Assembly: GCA_002373675.1 (NCBI GenBank)
Contig: DFLF01000011.1
Coordinates: 5,772 to 69,771 of the forward strand
Length of the DNA: 64,000 nt
Reading direction: 5' to 3'
Origin: Pseudobutyrivibrio sp. UBA3626
GTDB taxonomy: Bacteria > Bacillota > Clostridia > Lachnospirales > Lachnospiraceae
A program made the position numbers and the translations under genes. Of this stretch, positions 7,982-16,445 are shown in pieces. Below the pieces are notes generated by a model, which worked only from the letters and a program-made list of their open reading frames with translations, did no database searches and had not been told where the DNA came from. Positions within the stretch are counted from its first letter, which is position 1; each line of letters opens with the position of its first letter.

Positions 7982-9151
7982 ATGAATACACCTTGTTATG
8001 TTTTTGATTTTGATGAATTTGAGAATAGAGCAAATACTATAACTAATGCACTTACGGATATTCCTTTGACATATTCAATTAAGGCTAATCCTTTCTTGCT
8101 TAATGATTTGCCTGATAAGATTGCTCATGTTGAAGTATGTTCACCTGGAGAATTAGAGATATGTAAGACACTTAATATTCCTGGAAGCAGAATTATTTAT
8201 TCCGGAGTAGTTAAGGGCGAGGAGGATGTTCATGAGGCGTTGGAATATGGCGTAGATATTATTACATGTGAAAGCCTTCGTCATGCTGCACTTATTCAGC
8301 AGGAAAATGTCAAAGTTAAAGCATTGCTTCGTCTTACAAGTGGCAACCAGTTTGGTATGTCATATGATGATGTGGAATATATTATTGAGAATAATGAAGA
8401 ACATTTCTCTAATCTTGATATTATTGGACTTCATTATTATTCAGGAACCCAGAAGAATCTTCGTAAGATTAACAAAGATCTTGAGAAGATTGAGAAAGCA
8501 CTTAATTCTCTTAAGTCGGAATTAAATTACGAACCTTCTCTTGTAGAATATGGTCCGGGTTTGTGTGTCGAGTATTTCAAAGATAATAACGACGAATTAG
8601 AGATGGAGCATTTACAGGAAGCAGCAGAGGTTCTTAATAAATTCAGGGAGAAATATCCTCTTGGAATTGAGATGGGAAGATTTCTTGCGGCAACCTCAGG
8701 TTCTTTCTTCACAAAGGTGGTTGATTCTAAGAATAGTATGGATACTAACTATCTTCTTATTGATGGAGGTATTCATCATCTTAATTACTTTGGACAGAAG
8801 ATGGCAATGGAAGTGCCGCCTATGGATGTGGTTTCTAATGGATATAAGTATTCTATAGATGAAATGTGGAGTAATAAAGGTAATATAAGGAAGAATTCAA
8901 GAGAGGTTCCTTATTGCATCTGTGGAAGTCTGTGTACTGTTGCAGATGTTATAGTTAGAGAAGTTACGCTTCCTGAACTTAATGTGGGAGACGTAATATG
9001 CTTCAATAGATGTGGAGCTTATTCTGTTACAGAAGCTCCAGCGCTATTCTTGTCGCGAGAACTTCCTAGTATTTATACTAAGAGAGGGAACGAGTTTACT
9101 CTTGTTAGAGATAAGATTAAAGCATCAAAGATAAATGTTAAAGGATTGTAA
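7982..9151 (+). CDS. Fold-type-III PLP-dependent decarboxylase in a Dlt-like operon
   Basis: 389-residue alanine-racemase-fold decarboxylase related to diaminopimelate, ornithine and carboxynorspermidine decarboxylases. The PLP lysine is Lys34 (YSIKANP). HYYSGTQ and EMGRFLAATSG match the substrate and phosphate blocks. Cys318 and Asp322 (CGSLCTVAD) match the C-terminal active-site segment contributed across the dimer, and GAYSVTEAP follows. Known Dlt operons have no decarboxylase. BtrK of the butirosin pathway, same fold, decarboxylates glutamate while attached to a carrier protein; placement beside a ligase and carrier suggests the same here. The alternative is a free amino-acid or polyamine-type decarboxylase supplying a substrate. 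Confidence 0.75.
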   Translation: MNTPCYVFDFDEFENRANTITNALTDIPLTYSIKANPFLLNDLPDKIAHVEVCSPGELEICKTLNIPGSRIIYSGVVKGEEDVHEALEYGVDIITCESLRHAALIQQENVKVKALLRLTSGNQFGMSYDDVEYIIENNEEHFSNLDIIGLHYYSGTQKNLRKINKDLEKIEKALNSLKSELNYEPSLVEYGPGLCVEYFKDNNDELEMEHLQEAAEVLNKFREKYPLGIEMGRFLAATSGSFFTKVVDSKNSMDTNYLLIDGGIHHLNYFGQKMAMEVPPMDVVSNGYKYSIDEMWSNKGNIRKNSREVPYCICGSLCTVADVIVREVTLPELNVGDVICFNRCGAYSVTEAPALFLSRELPSIYTKRGNEFTLVRDKIKASKINVKGL

Positions 9152-9154
9152 GTT

Positions 9155-10732
9155 GTGGAATTAATATCGTTACAATATGCAGCTTTTGTAATAGTATCAG
9201 TAATTTTATATTATATAATCCCTAAGAAATACAGATGGATAGTTCTTCTCTCTGGAAGTTTATTCTATTATGTATATGTATGTAAATTCTATGTGGGATT
9301 TATATTATTTACAATTGCTTCTACTTATACAATCGCTCGGATTATTGATAACAATTTAGTTAAGGAGACTGCCGTAGTTAAGTCCCATAAAGAGGACTGG
9401 GATAGAAAAACAAGAAAGGCATATAAAGCAAAGGGTCGTAAGGTGCGTGCGACTCTTCTTGTTGTAGGATTAATACTTAATTTTGGAATTCTTGCATTCC
9501 TAAAATATATTCCTTATGCCTCAATGCTGGGATTACTTCTTCCTCTTGGTATATCGTTTTATACATTCCAATCAATGGGGTATCTAATTGATGTCTATAG
9601 AGAGAAGACGAAGCCAGAGACTAATATTGCAAGATTTGCTTTGTTTGTTTCCTTCTTTCCGCAGATTATACAAGGACCAATTGCAGTATATGATGATTTG
9701 GCTAAGCAGTTATATGTTGGTCACAAATTCGATATTGAAAATATAAAGAAGGGCGTTCTCCTTATTCTATGGGGAATGCTTAAGAAACTTGTTATTGCAG
9801 ACAGAGCACTTGCTCTTGTTAACCTTGTTACTAAGGATTCTTCCTCATATACAGGAAGCTATATTCTTTTTGCGGTAATACTTTATGCTCTGCAATTGTA
9901 TTGTGATTTCTCTGGAGGAATTGACATAATAAGAGGTGTGGCTAATCTCTTTGGAATTACTATGGCAGAGAATTTTAGAAGACCATATTTTTCAACAAGT
10001 CTGACAGAGTATTGGCATAGATGGCACATTACACTTGGTAACTGGTGTAGAAATTACATTTTCTATCCCTTATCAATTTCCAAGAAATTCCTTAATTTCG
10101 GTAAATGGTTAAAGCCTAGATTCGGAAAGCACATAGCGAAGGTTTTTCCAGGATGTGTTGCCAGTCTTATTACATTTATAGTAATTGGCGTGTGGCACGG
10201 GTCTAATCTAAAGTATCTGTATTTTGGACTTTGGAATGGAATTGTTATAATGCTGTCCGAGTTATTTGCACCTATAAATGAGAAAATAGCTGATAAATTC
10301 TTTGGGGTGACTAGACTTAAAAGGAAAGGTGTCTTTTCTACAATTATATCTGTTATATGGACATTTATTCTTGTTTTAGTTGGGTATTATTTTGACGTTG
10401 CACAGAATGCCACTGACGCATTTACTATGTTATTTAGAAGTGTTATTGATTTCCATATTACTAATTTCGCATGGGATAACTTTAACTTACTACTTTCAGC
10501 AAGTGGATTAGATGTATATGATTTCTACATTATGTTAATTGGAACAATTCTTCTATTCTTTATTAGTCTATACAAAGAGAAGAAGAAGGTAGAAGACCTG
10601 CGTGAAATCATCCTATCTGCCAAGTCAGGTATTCGTCTCTTGGCAGTATGCGTAGGAATAATAATTCTTGTTTATTTTGGATATTATGGCTCGGGAATTG
10701 ATCCGGCTGAGTTTGTATATATGCAATTCTAG
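9155..10732 (+). CDS. DltB-like MBOAT O-acyltransferase
   Basis: Polytopic membrane protein of 525 residues, MBOAT family. The conserved membrane histidine is His348 in GVWHGS. The second signature, YWHRWHITLGNWCRNYIFYPL (His288, His291), and the EFRRPYFS-type segment are typical of DltB and alginate-acetylation AlgI proteins. It would take the acyl group from the carrier and pass it through the membrane. GTG start 3 nt after the decarboxylase stop, with AAAGGA upstream. Last of the five coupled genes. Confidence 0.85.
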   Translation: MELISLQYAAFVIVSVILYYIIPKKYRWIVLLSGSLFYYVYVCKFYVGFILFTIASTYTIARIIDNNLVKETAVVKSHKEDWDRKTRKAYKAKGRKVRATLLVVGLILNFGILAFLKYIPYASMLGLLLPLGISFYTFQSMGYLIDVYREKTKPETNIARFALFVSFFPQIIQGPIAVYDDLAKQLYVGHKFDIENIKKGVLLILWGMLKKLVIADRALALVNLVTKDSSSYTGSYILFAVILYALQLYCDFSGGIDIIRGVANLFGITMAENFRRPYFSTSLTEYWHRWHITLGNWCRNYIFYPLSISKKFLNFGKWLKPRFGKHIAKVFPGCVASLITFIVIGVWHGSNLKYLYFGLWNGIVIMLSELFAPINEKIADKFFGVTRLKRKGVFSTIISVIWTFILVLVGYYFDVAQNATDAFTMLFRSVIDFHITNFAWDNFNLLLSASGLDVYDFYIMLIGTILLFFISLYKEKKKVEDLREIILSAKSGIRLLAVCVGIIILVYFGYYGSGIDPAEFVYMQF

Positions 10733-10743
10733 AAAGGGATTAT

Positions 10744-11394
10744 ATGGCAAGGTTGGATAGACATTATTGCGACATATGTAAGAAACCACTTCCATCTATG
10801 GGATATTATAGATTGAAGGATGGGAGTATTTGCGCTTCATGTTCTAGACTAATCTCGCCTTTACTTAGTAATCGAAAAGACAAGACTTCCGATTATATAA
10901 GACGTCATATAGAGTACAGAAAGGAGAATGCGAAGAAGCTTTCTTCCTTTCGACCGTCAATTAGTTTTGGATATGACAAGAAAATATATATTGATCCTTA
11001 TATATCAGGATTTGTAGTGACACGGAGGAAAGAAGAAGAGATTATTCTTGATAATCCTGATATCATTCCTCTTAATCAGGTTGTTAGTTGTGACACAAAT
11101 ATTAAAGAGTATAAGAAGGAAGAATACTACATAACAGAAGATGGCAGGAAAGAAAGCTATTTTCCACCACATATATCATATTATTATGACTTCAAAGTAG
11201 AAATAGAATTAGATAGCGAGTGGTTGAATAAAATTATCGTAGATCTTAACGGAGAGAGTATTGCAGGTAGAGGCTCTGTTAGATACCAGAAATGTACCAG
11301 CATCGCTAAGCAATTAAAAGATACTTTAATGGTTGATAAGAAGAGAATGCCCTTTGAAGTATATAAAAGAGAAAAGGATATATTTAGGTTGTAG
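10744..11394 (+). CDS. Zinc-ribbon protein, DUF4428-like
   Basis: 216 residues. The N-terminus has two CxxC knuckles (CDICKK and CASCSR, residues 8-37) typical of DUF4428-type zinc ribbons. The rest is a soluble beta-rich region without a motif I recognise, containing an EYKKEEYYITEDG segment and a YYYDFKVEIELD strand pair. It follows dltB-like by 11 nt and ends at a strong terminator, so it is probably co-transcribed with the operon. Function unknown. Confidence 0.7.
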   Translation: MARLDRHYCDICKKPLPSMGYYRLKDGSICASCSRLISPLLSNRKDKTSDYIRRHIEYRKENAKKLSSFRPSISFGYDKKIYIDPYISGFVVTRRKEEEIILDNPDIIPLNQVVSCDTNIKEYKKEEYYITEDGRKESYFPPHISYYYDFKVEIELDSEWLNKIIVDLNGESIAGRGSVRYQKCTSIAKQLKDTLMVDKKRMPFEVYKREKDIFRL

Positions 11395-11404
11395 GAAGTT
11401 GTTT

Positions 11405-11434
11405 GGAGCATATCATGATGATATGCTCCTTTTT
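11405..11434 (+). terminator. Rho-independent terminator closing the nad/Dlt-like operon
   Basis: Perfect 10-bp stem GGAGCATATC / GATATGCTCC, 5-nt loop, then TTTTT. No comparable terminator lies between 1.2 and 11.4 kb, so the nad, Dlt-like and DUF4428 genes may form one transcript. Confidence 0.88.
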
Positions 11435-11530
11435 ATATGTTATTATTCTACAAAATGTGGTATAGTTATTGTTAGGTTTGAATGTTTTTACACAAGTTGT
11501 ATTAAATGCTTGTATTATAGGAGACATAAT

Positions 11531-12427
11531 ATGGAATATATAAAGAATCATAAGGCTTTATCAATAGTTATTGGGGTTGGAATTGTATTAGTAATTGGTT
11601 TTGCTATTTTCTTTACTATAGCTGCAAAGAACAATGAGGTTGTGGTTGCACCTCTTACGTTCCAGGAAAAATATGCAGAAACAGAGAATAAGATTAAAAA
11701 TCTTATTGCAACTGATGCAGAAAGAGAAGGATATAAGGCGGATCTTATGACTTATTCAGATAAGGTTAAGCAGGAATATAATATGACATTGGAAGAGAAA
11801 GATGCATTTATCACATTTACCAGGAAAATTGATAAAGTATATTTAGAATCTAAAGCTCATGTATTAACATTCCATGGCAAGGTCAAAGAGCAATATGATA
11901 AGGATGTGGCAAATAATTATTTCAGAGATGAGATAAAGGCTAACATAGATACTTTGTTTAATGAATATAATTTGTATTTCAGAGAAGGAAAGTATCAAGA
12001 TGCTTATAATAAGTTAGATGAGATATCTAAGCATTTATCAGTAAGGGTAAATGAGAATGGTGTTGTAAATGAACAGGCAACGCAAGTTCAAGCACAGGCA
12101 CAAGCGCAGGCGGCTAATGGACAGCAACCTCTAGATCCACAGGCGGCAGCTAATGTCAAAGGTAGAGCTTATCATCCGGAAGCAACTGCAGGTCAGCAGA
12201 TTACAGATCCAATAAATGGAAATCCAGGTGTGGTTGCTCAAAATGGTATAGAAGTTTACAGACTTCCTAATGATACGACTTATACATATCTTACTAAAGA
12301 GGAATTTATTGCAATGAATGTAAGGATTGGCATGCCGGAATCACTTGCAAGGCAAATGGCAGATGCTATGGCTAATGCACAGGGATTAATTACGGTTGCA
12401 GCAGAAGATGATGGAACATATGAATAA
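11531..12427 (+). CDS. Membrane-anchored coiled-coil protein with Gln/Ala-rich linker
   Basis: 298 residues: one N-terminal transmembrane helix (about 10-32) and an extracytoplasmic helical region (40-180). A low-complexity linker rich in QAQAQAQA follows (about 182-200), then a C-terminal part with the segment YLTKEEFIAMNVRIGMPESLARQMADAMANAQG. I chose the ATG at 11531 after GGAGAC; a longer upstream reading would cover the previous terminator. Architecture resembles the protein at 60133-60984. Function unknown; it is followed 11 nt later by thyA. Confidence 0.75.
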   Translation: MEYIKNHKALSIVIGVGIVLVIGFAIFFTIAAKNNEVVVAPLTFQEKYAETENKIKNLIATDAEREGYKADLMTYSDKVKQEYNMTLEEKDAFITFTRKIDKVYLESKAHVLTFHGKVKEQYDKDVANNYFRDEIKANIDTLFNEYNLYFREGKYQDAYNKLDEISKHLSVRVNENGVVNEQATQVQAQAQAQAANGQQPLDPQAAANVKGRAYHPEATAGQQITDPINGNPGVVAQNGIEVYRLPNDTTYTYLTKEEFIAMNVRIGMPESLARQMADAMANAQGLITVAAEDDGTYE

Positions 12428-12438
12428 GGAGTTAGTAT

Positions 12439-13380
12439 ATGAGCTTAGCAGATAAATTATTTGTAGATATGTGTCAGGACATAATTGATAACGGTATAAG
12501 TACTGAAGGAGAAAAGGTCAGACCTATTTGGACTGACACAGGAGAAAGTGCATATACTATTAAGAAATTTGCTGTTGTTAACAGATATGATTTGCAGAAG
12601 GAATTCCCTGCCCTTACTCTTAGAAGAACAGCAATTAAGAGTGCGACTAACGAAATGCTTTGGATATGGCAGAAGAAATCCAATAATATTAATAATCTTA
12701 AGTCTTCTGTATGGGATGAATGGGCAGATTCTGAAGGTACAATCGGTAAGGCATATGGCTATCAGATAGGAAAGCCTTACGCACATCATGCCTATGTGGA
12801 TGGAGAGGATTTGTCTGATTATCCATCTGCTTCAATTAAGGATGTAGAATGTGATACAGATAAGGGAATTGTGAAAAAAAGGTATGTCTATCTGGATCAA
12901 ATAGACGGAGCAAGATATGACCTTAAGAATAATCCTTTTTCAAGAAGAATAATAGTTAATATGTATAATCTAGAAGAATTGCATGATATGCATTTATATC
13001 CATGTGCATATTCAATGACATTTAATGTAACAACTGATTCTGATGGTAAGCTTGTGCTTAATGGAATTCTTAATCAGAGATCACAGGATATACTTGCTGC
13101 TAATAATTGGAATGTATGTCAGTATTCTGTTCTTCTCCATATGCTGGCAAGAGATTGTGATATGAAAGTTGGAGAACTGGTGCATGTTATTGCAGATGCA
13201 CATATATATGACAGACATATCGAATTGGTTAAAGAGTTGATTGGACGAGAGCAATACCCGGCGCCTAAATTCACTCTTAATCCGGATAAGAAGAATTTCT
13301 ACGAATTTAGTGAAGATGATATTATATTGGAAGATTACAAGACTGGAGAGCAGATAAAAAATATTCCTATTGCTGTATAA
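12439..13380 (+). CDS. thyA: Thymidylate synthase
   Basis: Methylates dUMP to dTMP using methylene-tetrahydrofolate. The 313-residue protein shows the N-terminal FPALTLRRTAIKSATNEMLWIW block, catalytic Cys189 in LYPCAYSMTF, NQRSQDILAANNWN (nucleotide contacts) and the HVIADAHIYDRHI block. The residue after the cysteine is Ala190 rather than the His of E. coli ThyA; I believe some Firmicute enzymes share this. The next gene is dihydrofolate reductase, which recycles the dihydrofolate produced. Confidence 0.93.
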   Translation: MSLADKLFVDMCQDIIDNGISTEGEKVRPIWTDTGESAYTIKKFAVVNRYDLQKEFPALTLRRTAIKSATNEMLWIWQKKSNNINNLKSSVWDEWADSEGTIGKAYGYQIGKPYAHHAYVDGEDLSDYPSASIKDVECDTDKGIVKKRYVYLDQIDGARYDLKNNPFSRRIIVNMYNLEELHDMHLYPCAYSMTFNVTTDSDGKLVLNGILNQRSQDILAANNWNVCQYSVLLHMLARDCDMKVGELVHVIADAHIYDRHIELVKELIGREQYPAPKFTLNPDKKNFYEFSEDDIILEDYKTGEQIKNIPIAV

Positions 13381-13413
13381 GCAGTAAGGAATTACTTGAA
13401 ACTGGAGGATAAT

Positions 13414-13899
13414 ATGAAGCTTATAGCTGCTGTAGATAAGAGGTGGGGCATTGGCCTTGATAATAAATTGCTTATAAGTATACCGGAAGATATGAAATAC
13501 TTCAGAGAGACAACTAAAGGAAATGTTGTTGTGATGGGAAGAAAGACATTAGAAAGCTTCCCTGGTAAGAAGCCACTTAATAATAGGATTAATATTGTTC
13601 TTACGAAGGATAGGAATTATAAAGTGGAAGGCGCAACTGTGTGCAATACAAAAGAAGAAGTATTGGAAGAAGTCAAGAAATACGATACTAATAATGTATA
13701 TATTATTGGTGGAGAAAGTATTTATCGATTATTTGAAGATGAATGCGATACTGCATTAATTACTAAGATTGATTTCGAGTATGAGGCAGATAAGCGTTTT
13801 CCTAATCTTGATGAACATGGATGGGAGTTAGTTGAAAAGTCAGAAGAACAGACGTATTTTGATATAGTATATTATTTCTGTACTTATAAAAAGAATTAG
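13414..13899 (+). CDS. folA: Dihydrofolate reductase
   Basis: 161 residues from the ATG at 13414, which is preceded by CTGGAGG; a TTG at 13396 is a less likely start. It reduces dihydrofolate to tetrahydrofolate with NADPH. Motifs: IAAVDKRWGIGLDNKL, the VMGRKTLESFP nucleotide-binding segment, and VYIIGGESIYRLF. Paired with thyA 33 nt upstream; ilvB starts 14 nt downstream, so the unit runs through. Confidence 0.93.
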   Translation: MKLIAAVDKRWGIGLDNKLLISIPEDMKYFRETTKGNVVVMGRKTLESFPGKKPLNNRINIVLTKDRNYKVEGATVCNTKEEVLEEVKKYDTNNVYIIGGESIYRLFEDECDTALITKIDFEYEADKRFPNLDEHGWELVEKSEEQTYFDIVYYFCTYKKN

Positions 13900-13913
13900 A
13901 ATGGTAGGTTGAG

Positions 13914-15689
13914 ATGAATATTACAGGAAGAAAATTATTTGTAAAAGCATTACTAGAGGAAGGTGTAGACACAGTATTTGCATATCCGGGAGGAATGGTT
14001 ACAGATATTATTGATGAGTTATATAAGACGACGGAGATTAAGGTTGTTCTCCCTCGTCATGAGCAGGCGCTTATACACGAGGCAGAAGGATATGCCAGAG
14101 CTACAGGCAGAACTGCTGTATGTATTGTTACATCAGGTCCTGGTGCAACCAATACGATTACTGGTATAGCTGATGCTTTCTATGACAGTATTCCACTTGT
14201 TGTATTTACAGGTCAGGTGCCTCAGGAGCTTATTGGTAATGATGCATTCCAAGAGGTTGATATTGTGGGAATGACGCGTTCTGTTGTAAAGTATGGAGTT
14301 ACTGTAAGAGATAGAGACAATCTCGGCAAGACTATTAAGATGGCATTTCAGATAGCGCCAACTGGAAAGCCGGGTCCTGTTCTTATTGATTTGCCTAAGG
14401 ATATTCAAGTTGCTACAGGAGATGGCGAATACCCTTCATATGTAGATATTCGTGGATATAAGCTTAACAAAAGCGTACATATAGGTCAGCTTAAGAAGGC
14501 ATATAAACTTCTTAAGAATGCTAAGAGACCAATGATATTAGCTGGTGGTGGAATCAATATTTCCGATGCTAATCAGGCATTGAAAGAATTTGTTGAGAAA
14601 ACCAAGATACCTGTTGTCACAACAATAATGGGCAAAGGCGCACTAGACTATGATAATGATTTATATATAGGCAATTGCGGTATGCACGGAAGATATGCAG
14701 CCAACAAGGCGGTAGTAGGATGTGATGTGTTATTCTCGATTGGTACAAGATTCAATGACAGAATAACAGGGGCATTATCCGAATTTGCTCAGGATGCGGC
14801 GATTATTCATATAGATGTTGATACAGCATCAATCTCTAGAAATGTTATTGTGGATGTTCCTATTGTATGTGATGCTAAGGCGGCATTAGAGAAATTAAAT
14901 GAATGGGCTGAGCCACATGATACAGAAGAGTGGCGTAAGAGGATTGCAGCCTGGGATAAAGAGAATCCACTTGAGATGAGAAAAGATTTGGGACTATGTC
15001 CACAAAGCATAATGGAAGGCATCAATGAAGTATTTCCAGAGGGGATATTTGTTACGGATGTTGGTCAACATCAGATGTGGGCTACGCAATTTATTAACCT
15101 TAACTCTAAGAAACAGATGATAACATCTGGAGGATTAGGAACCATGGGATTTGGCTTTCCAGCTGCTGTTGGTGCCAAGATTGGAGCGAGAGACAAGGAT
15201 GTTGTATGTATCACAGGTGATGGCGGAATGCAGATGAATATGCAGGAGCTTGCGACATCAATCGTTGAGAAAGCCAATATAACCGTATGTATTCTTAATA
15301 ATCAATACCTTGGAATGGTGAAGCAGATGCAACAACTGTTCTATGGTAAGAGATACAAGATTACATGTCTTCGTCGTAATATTGATTGTCCGGATGATTG
15401 TAAAGGTCCACAGGGTAAATGTCCTCCTTATGTGCCGGATTTTGTAAAATGGGCAGAGAGTTATGGTGCTGTAGGAATTAGAGTTACCGATCCAACACAG
15501 ATAGAGGATGCTCTTAGAGAAGCGAAGGCAAACGATAAGACAACAATTATTGAATTCTTAATTGCCAGTGATGAATTGGTTCTGCCAATGGTAAAAGGTG
15601 GAGATGCTATGTCGGAGATGATACTACCAGATAAGCCAAGAAATGGAGCATCTTCGAAGAAAAAGTCATCTAAGAAGCCGAACAAATAA
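13914..15689 (+). CDS. ilvB: Acetolactate synthase large subunit
   Basis: Thiamine-diphosphate enzyme joining pyruvate units, first common step of valine and leucine synthesis. 591 residues. The catalytic glutamate lies in PRHEQALIHEAEGYAR, and the ThDP/Mg motif is GDGGMQMNMQELAT plus the NNQYLGMVKQ block. FAD-binding middle domain is present (GTRFNDRITG). A cysteine-rich insertion, CPDDCKGPQGKCPPY, lies before the VPDFVKWAESYGA segment. The tail is Lys/Ser-rich. ilvN follows 48 nt later. Confidence 0.95.
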   Translation: MNITGRKLFVKALLEEGVDTVFAYPGGMVTDIIDELYKTTEIKVVLPRHEQALIHEAEGYARATGRTAVCIVTSGPGATNTITGIADAFYDSIPLVVFTGQVPQELIGNDAFQEVDIVGMTRSVVKYGVTVRDRDNLGKTIKMAFQIAPTGKPGPVLIDLPKDIQVATGDGEYPSYVDIRGYKLNKSVHIGQLKKAYKLLKNAKRPMILAGGGINISDANQALKEFVEKTKIPVVTTIMGKGALDYDNDLYIGNCGMHGRYAANKAVVGCDVLFSIGTRFNDRITGALSEFAQDAAIIHIDVDTASISRNVIVDVPIVCDAKAALEKLNEWAEPHDTEEWRKRIAAWDKENPLEMRKDLGLCPQSIMEGINEVFPEGIFVTDVGQHQMWATQFINLNSKKQMITSGGLGTMGFGFPAAVGAKIGARDKDVVCITGDGGMQMNMQELATSIVEKANITVCILNNQYLGMVKQMQQLFYGKRYKITCLRRNIDCPDDCKGPQGKCPPYVPDFVKWAESYGAVGIRVTDPTQIEDALREAKANDKTTIIEFLIASDELVLPMVKGGDAMSEMILPDKPRNGASSKKKSSKKPNK

Positions 15690-15737
15690 TAGACAGGCAG
15701 TTCTTGTAATAAGATATGCATTATAGAGGTAAATAAT

Positions 15738-16271
15738 ATGTACGATATGTATGATATACGTGACAGGATTCAAATTAAAGACAGATGGATTGCGTTATAT
15801 GTGGAGAACCAGGTAGGTGTTCTTGCCAAGGTGTCAGGGCTGTTCTCTGGAAAAAGCTATAACCTGCAAAGTCTAACAGTAGGAACGACAGAACATGAAG
15901 ATGTATCGAGAATGACTATCTGTGTAAAAAGCGATGATATAACATTTGAACAGATTAAGAAACAACTAAATCGTATGGTAGAAGTAATTAAAGTAATCGA
16001 TATAACGACTTCTTCACTTCATATGAAGGAACTTCTATATGCGAGAATTGATGAAGTTAATTCTGATGATATTAATCTGATTTTTCATCTTGCAGAAGTA
16101 TTCAAGGTTAGAGTATGTGATGCAGGAGAGGATTCTTTGATACTTGAGTGTCTTCTCACAACTGAGTCTAATGACGAGCTGATAAAGCTTCTTAAGAAGA
16201 AGTTTAAGAAAGTATCAATTGTAAGAGGCGGTGCTGTTGCAATGGAATCAATCTCTATATGTAAGAGATAA
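15738..16271 (+). CDS. ilvN: Acetolactate synthase small (regulatory) subunit
   Basis: 177-residue ACT-domain regulatory subunit. The N-terminal ACT domain (about residues 15-90) shows WIALYVENQVGVLAKVSGLFSGKSYNLQSLTVG, followed by the ALS_ss_C domain. It binds valine to control the large subunit. AGAGGT ribosome site upstream. Confidence 0.93.
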   Translation: MYDMYDIRDRIQIKDRWIALYVENQVGVLAKVSGLFSGKSYNLQSLTVGTTEHEDVSRMTICVKSDDITFEQIKKQLNRMVEVIKVIDITTSSLHMKELLYARIDEVNSDDINLIFHLAEVFKVRVCDAGEDSLILECLLTTESNDELIKLLKKKFKKVSIVRGGAVAMESISICKR

Positions 16272-16299
16272 TAATTTTTGAACAAAATTACAAAAATGC

Positions 16300-16328
16300 T
16301 TGAATAATCATGCGTTACAATATATAAT
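16300..16328 (+). promoter_or_regulatory. Promoter after ilvN
   Basis: TTGAAT at 16300-16305, exact 17-nt spacer, TATAAT at 16323-16328. Predicted transcription start is near 16335, right at the 5' arm of the terminator below. Confidence 0.65.
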
Positions 16329-16338
16329 GATGTATAGG

Positions 16339-16378
16339 AAGAGGGTAGTTGAACTTTATTTAAACTACTCTCTTTTTT
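16339..16378 (+). terminator. Terminator between ilvN and the cell-wall hydrolase
   Basis: Stem AGAGGGTAGTT / AAACTACTCTCT with a loop of about 10 nt, then TTTTTT. It ends the thyA-folA-ilvBN unit and also lies just downstream of the promoter at 16300-16328, so it may attenuate transcription into the next gene. Confidence 0.75.
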
Positions 16379-16445
16379 CTGTAAAGAATTATCTGCTGTA
16401 TGCCGATATACATAAGTAGTATGTTTATAGTGCGAGGACATATAT

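Noticed and set aside
11333..11530. N-terminal extension of the anchored protein
   Set aside because: The extension would translate the end of the DUF4428-like gene and a terminator; the ATG at 11531 has a ribosome site and starts a normal membrane anchor.
14133..14408. Antisense ORFs in ilvB, typA, tgpA and ABC genes
   Set aside because: They mirror strongly coding frames, lack ribosome sites and show no recognisable domains.
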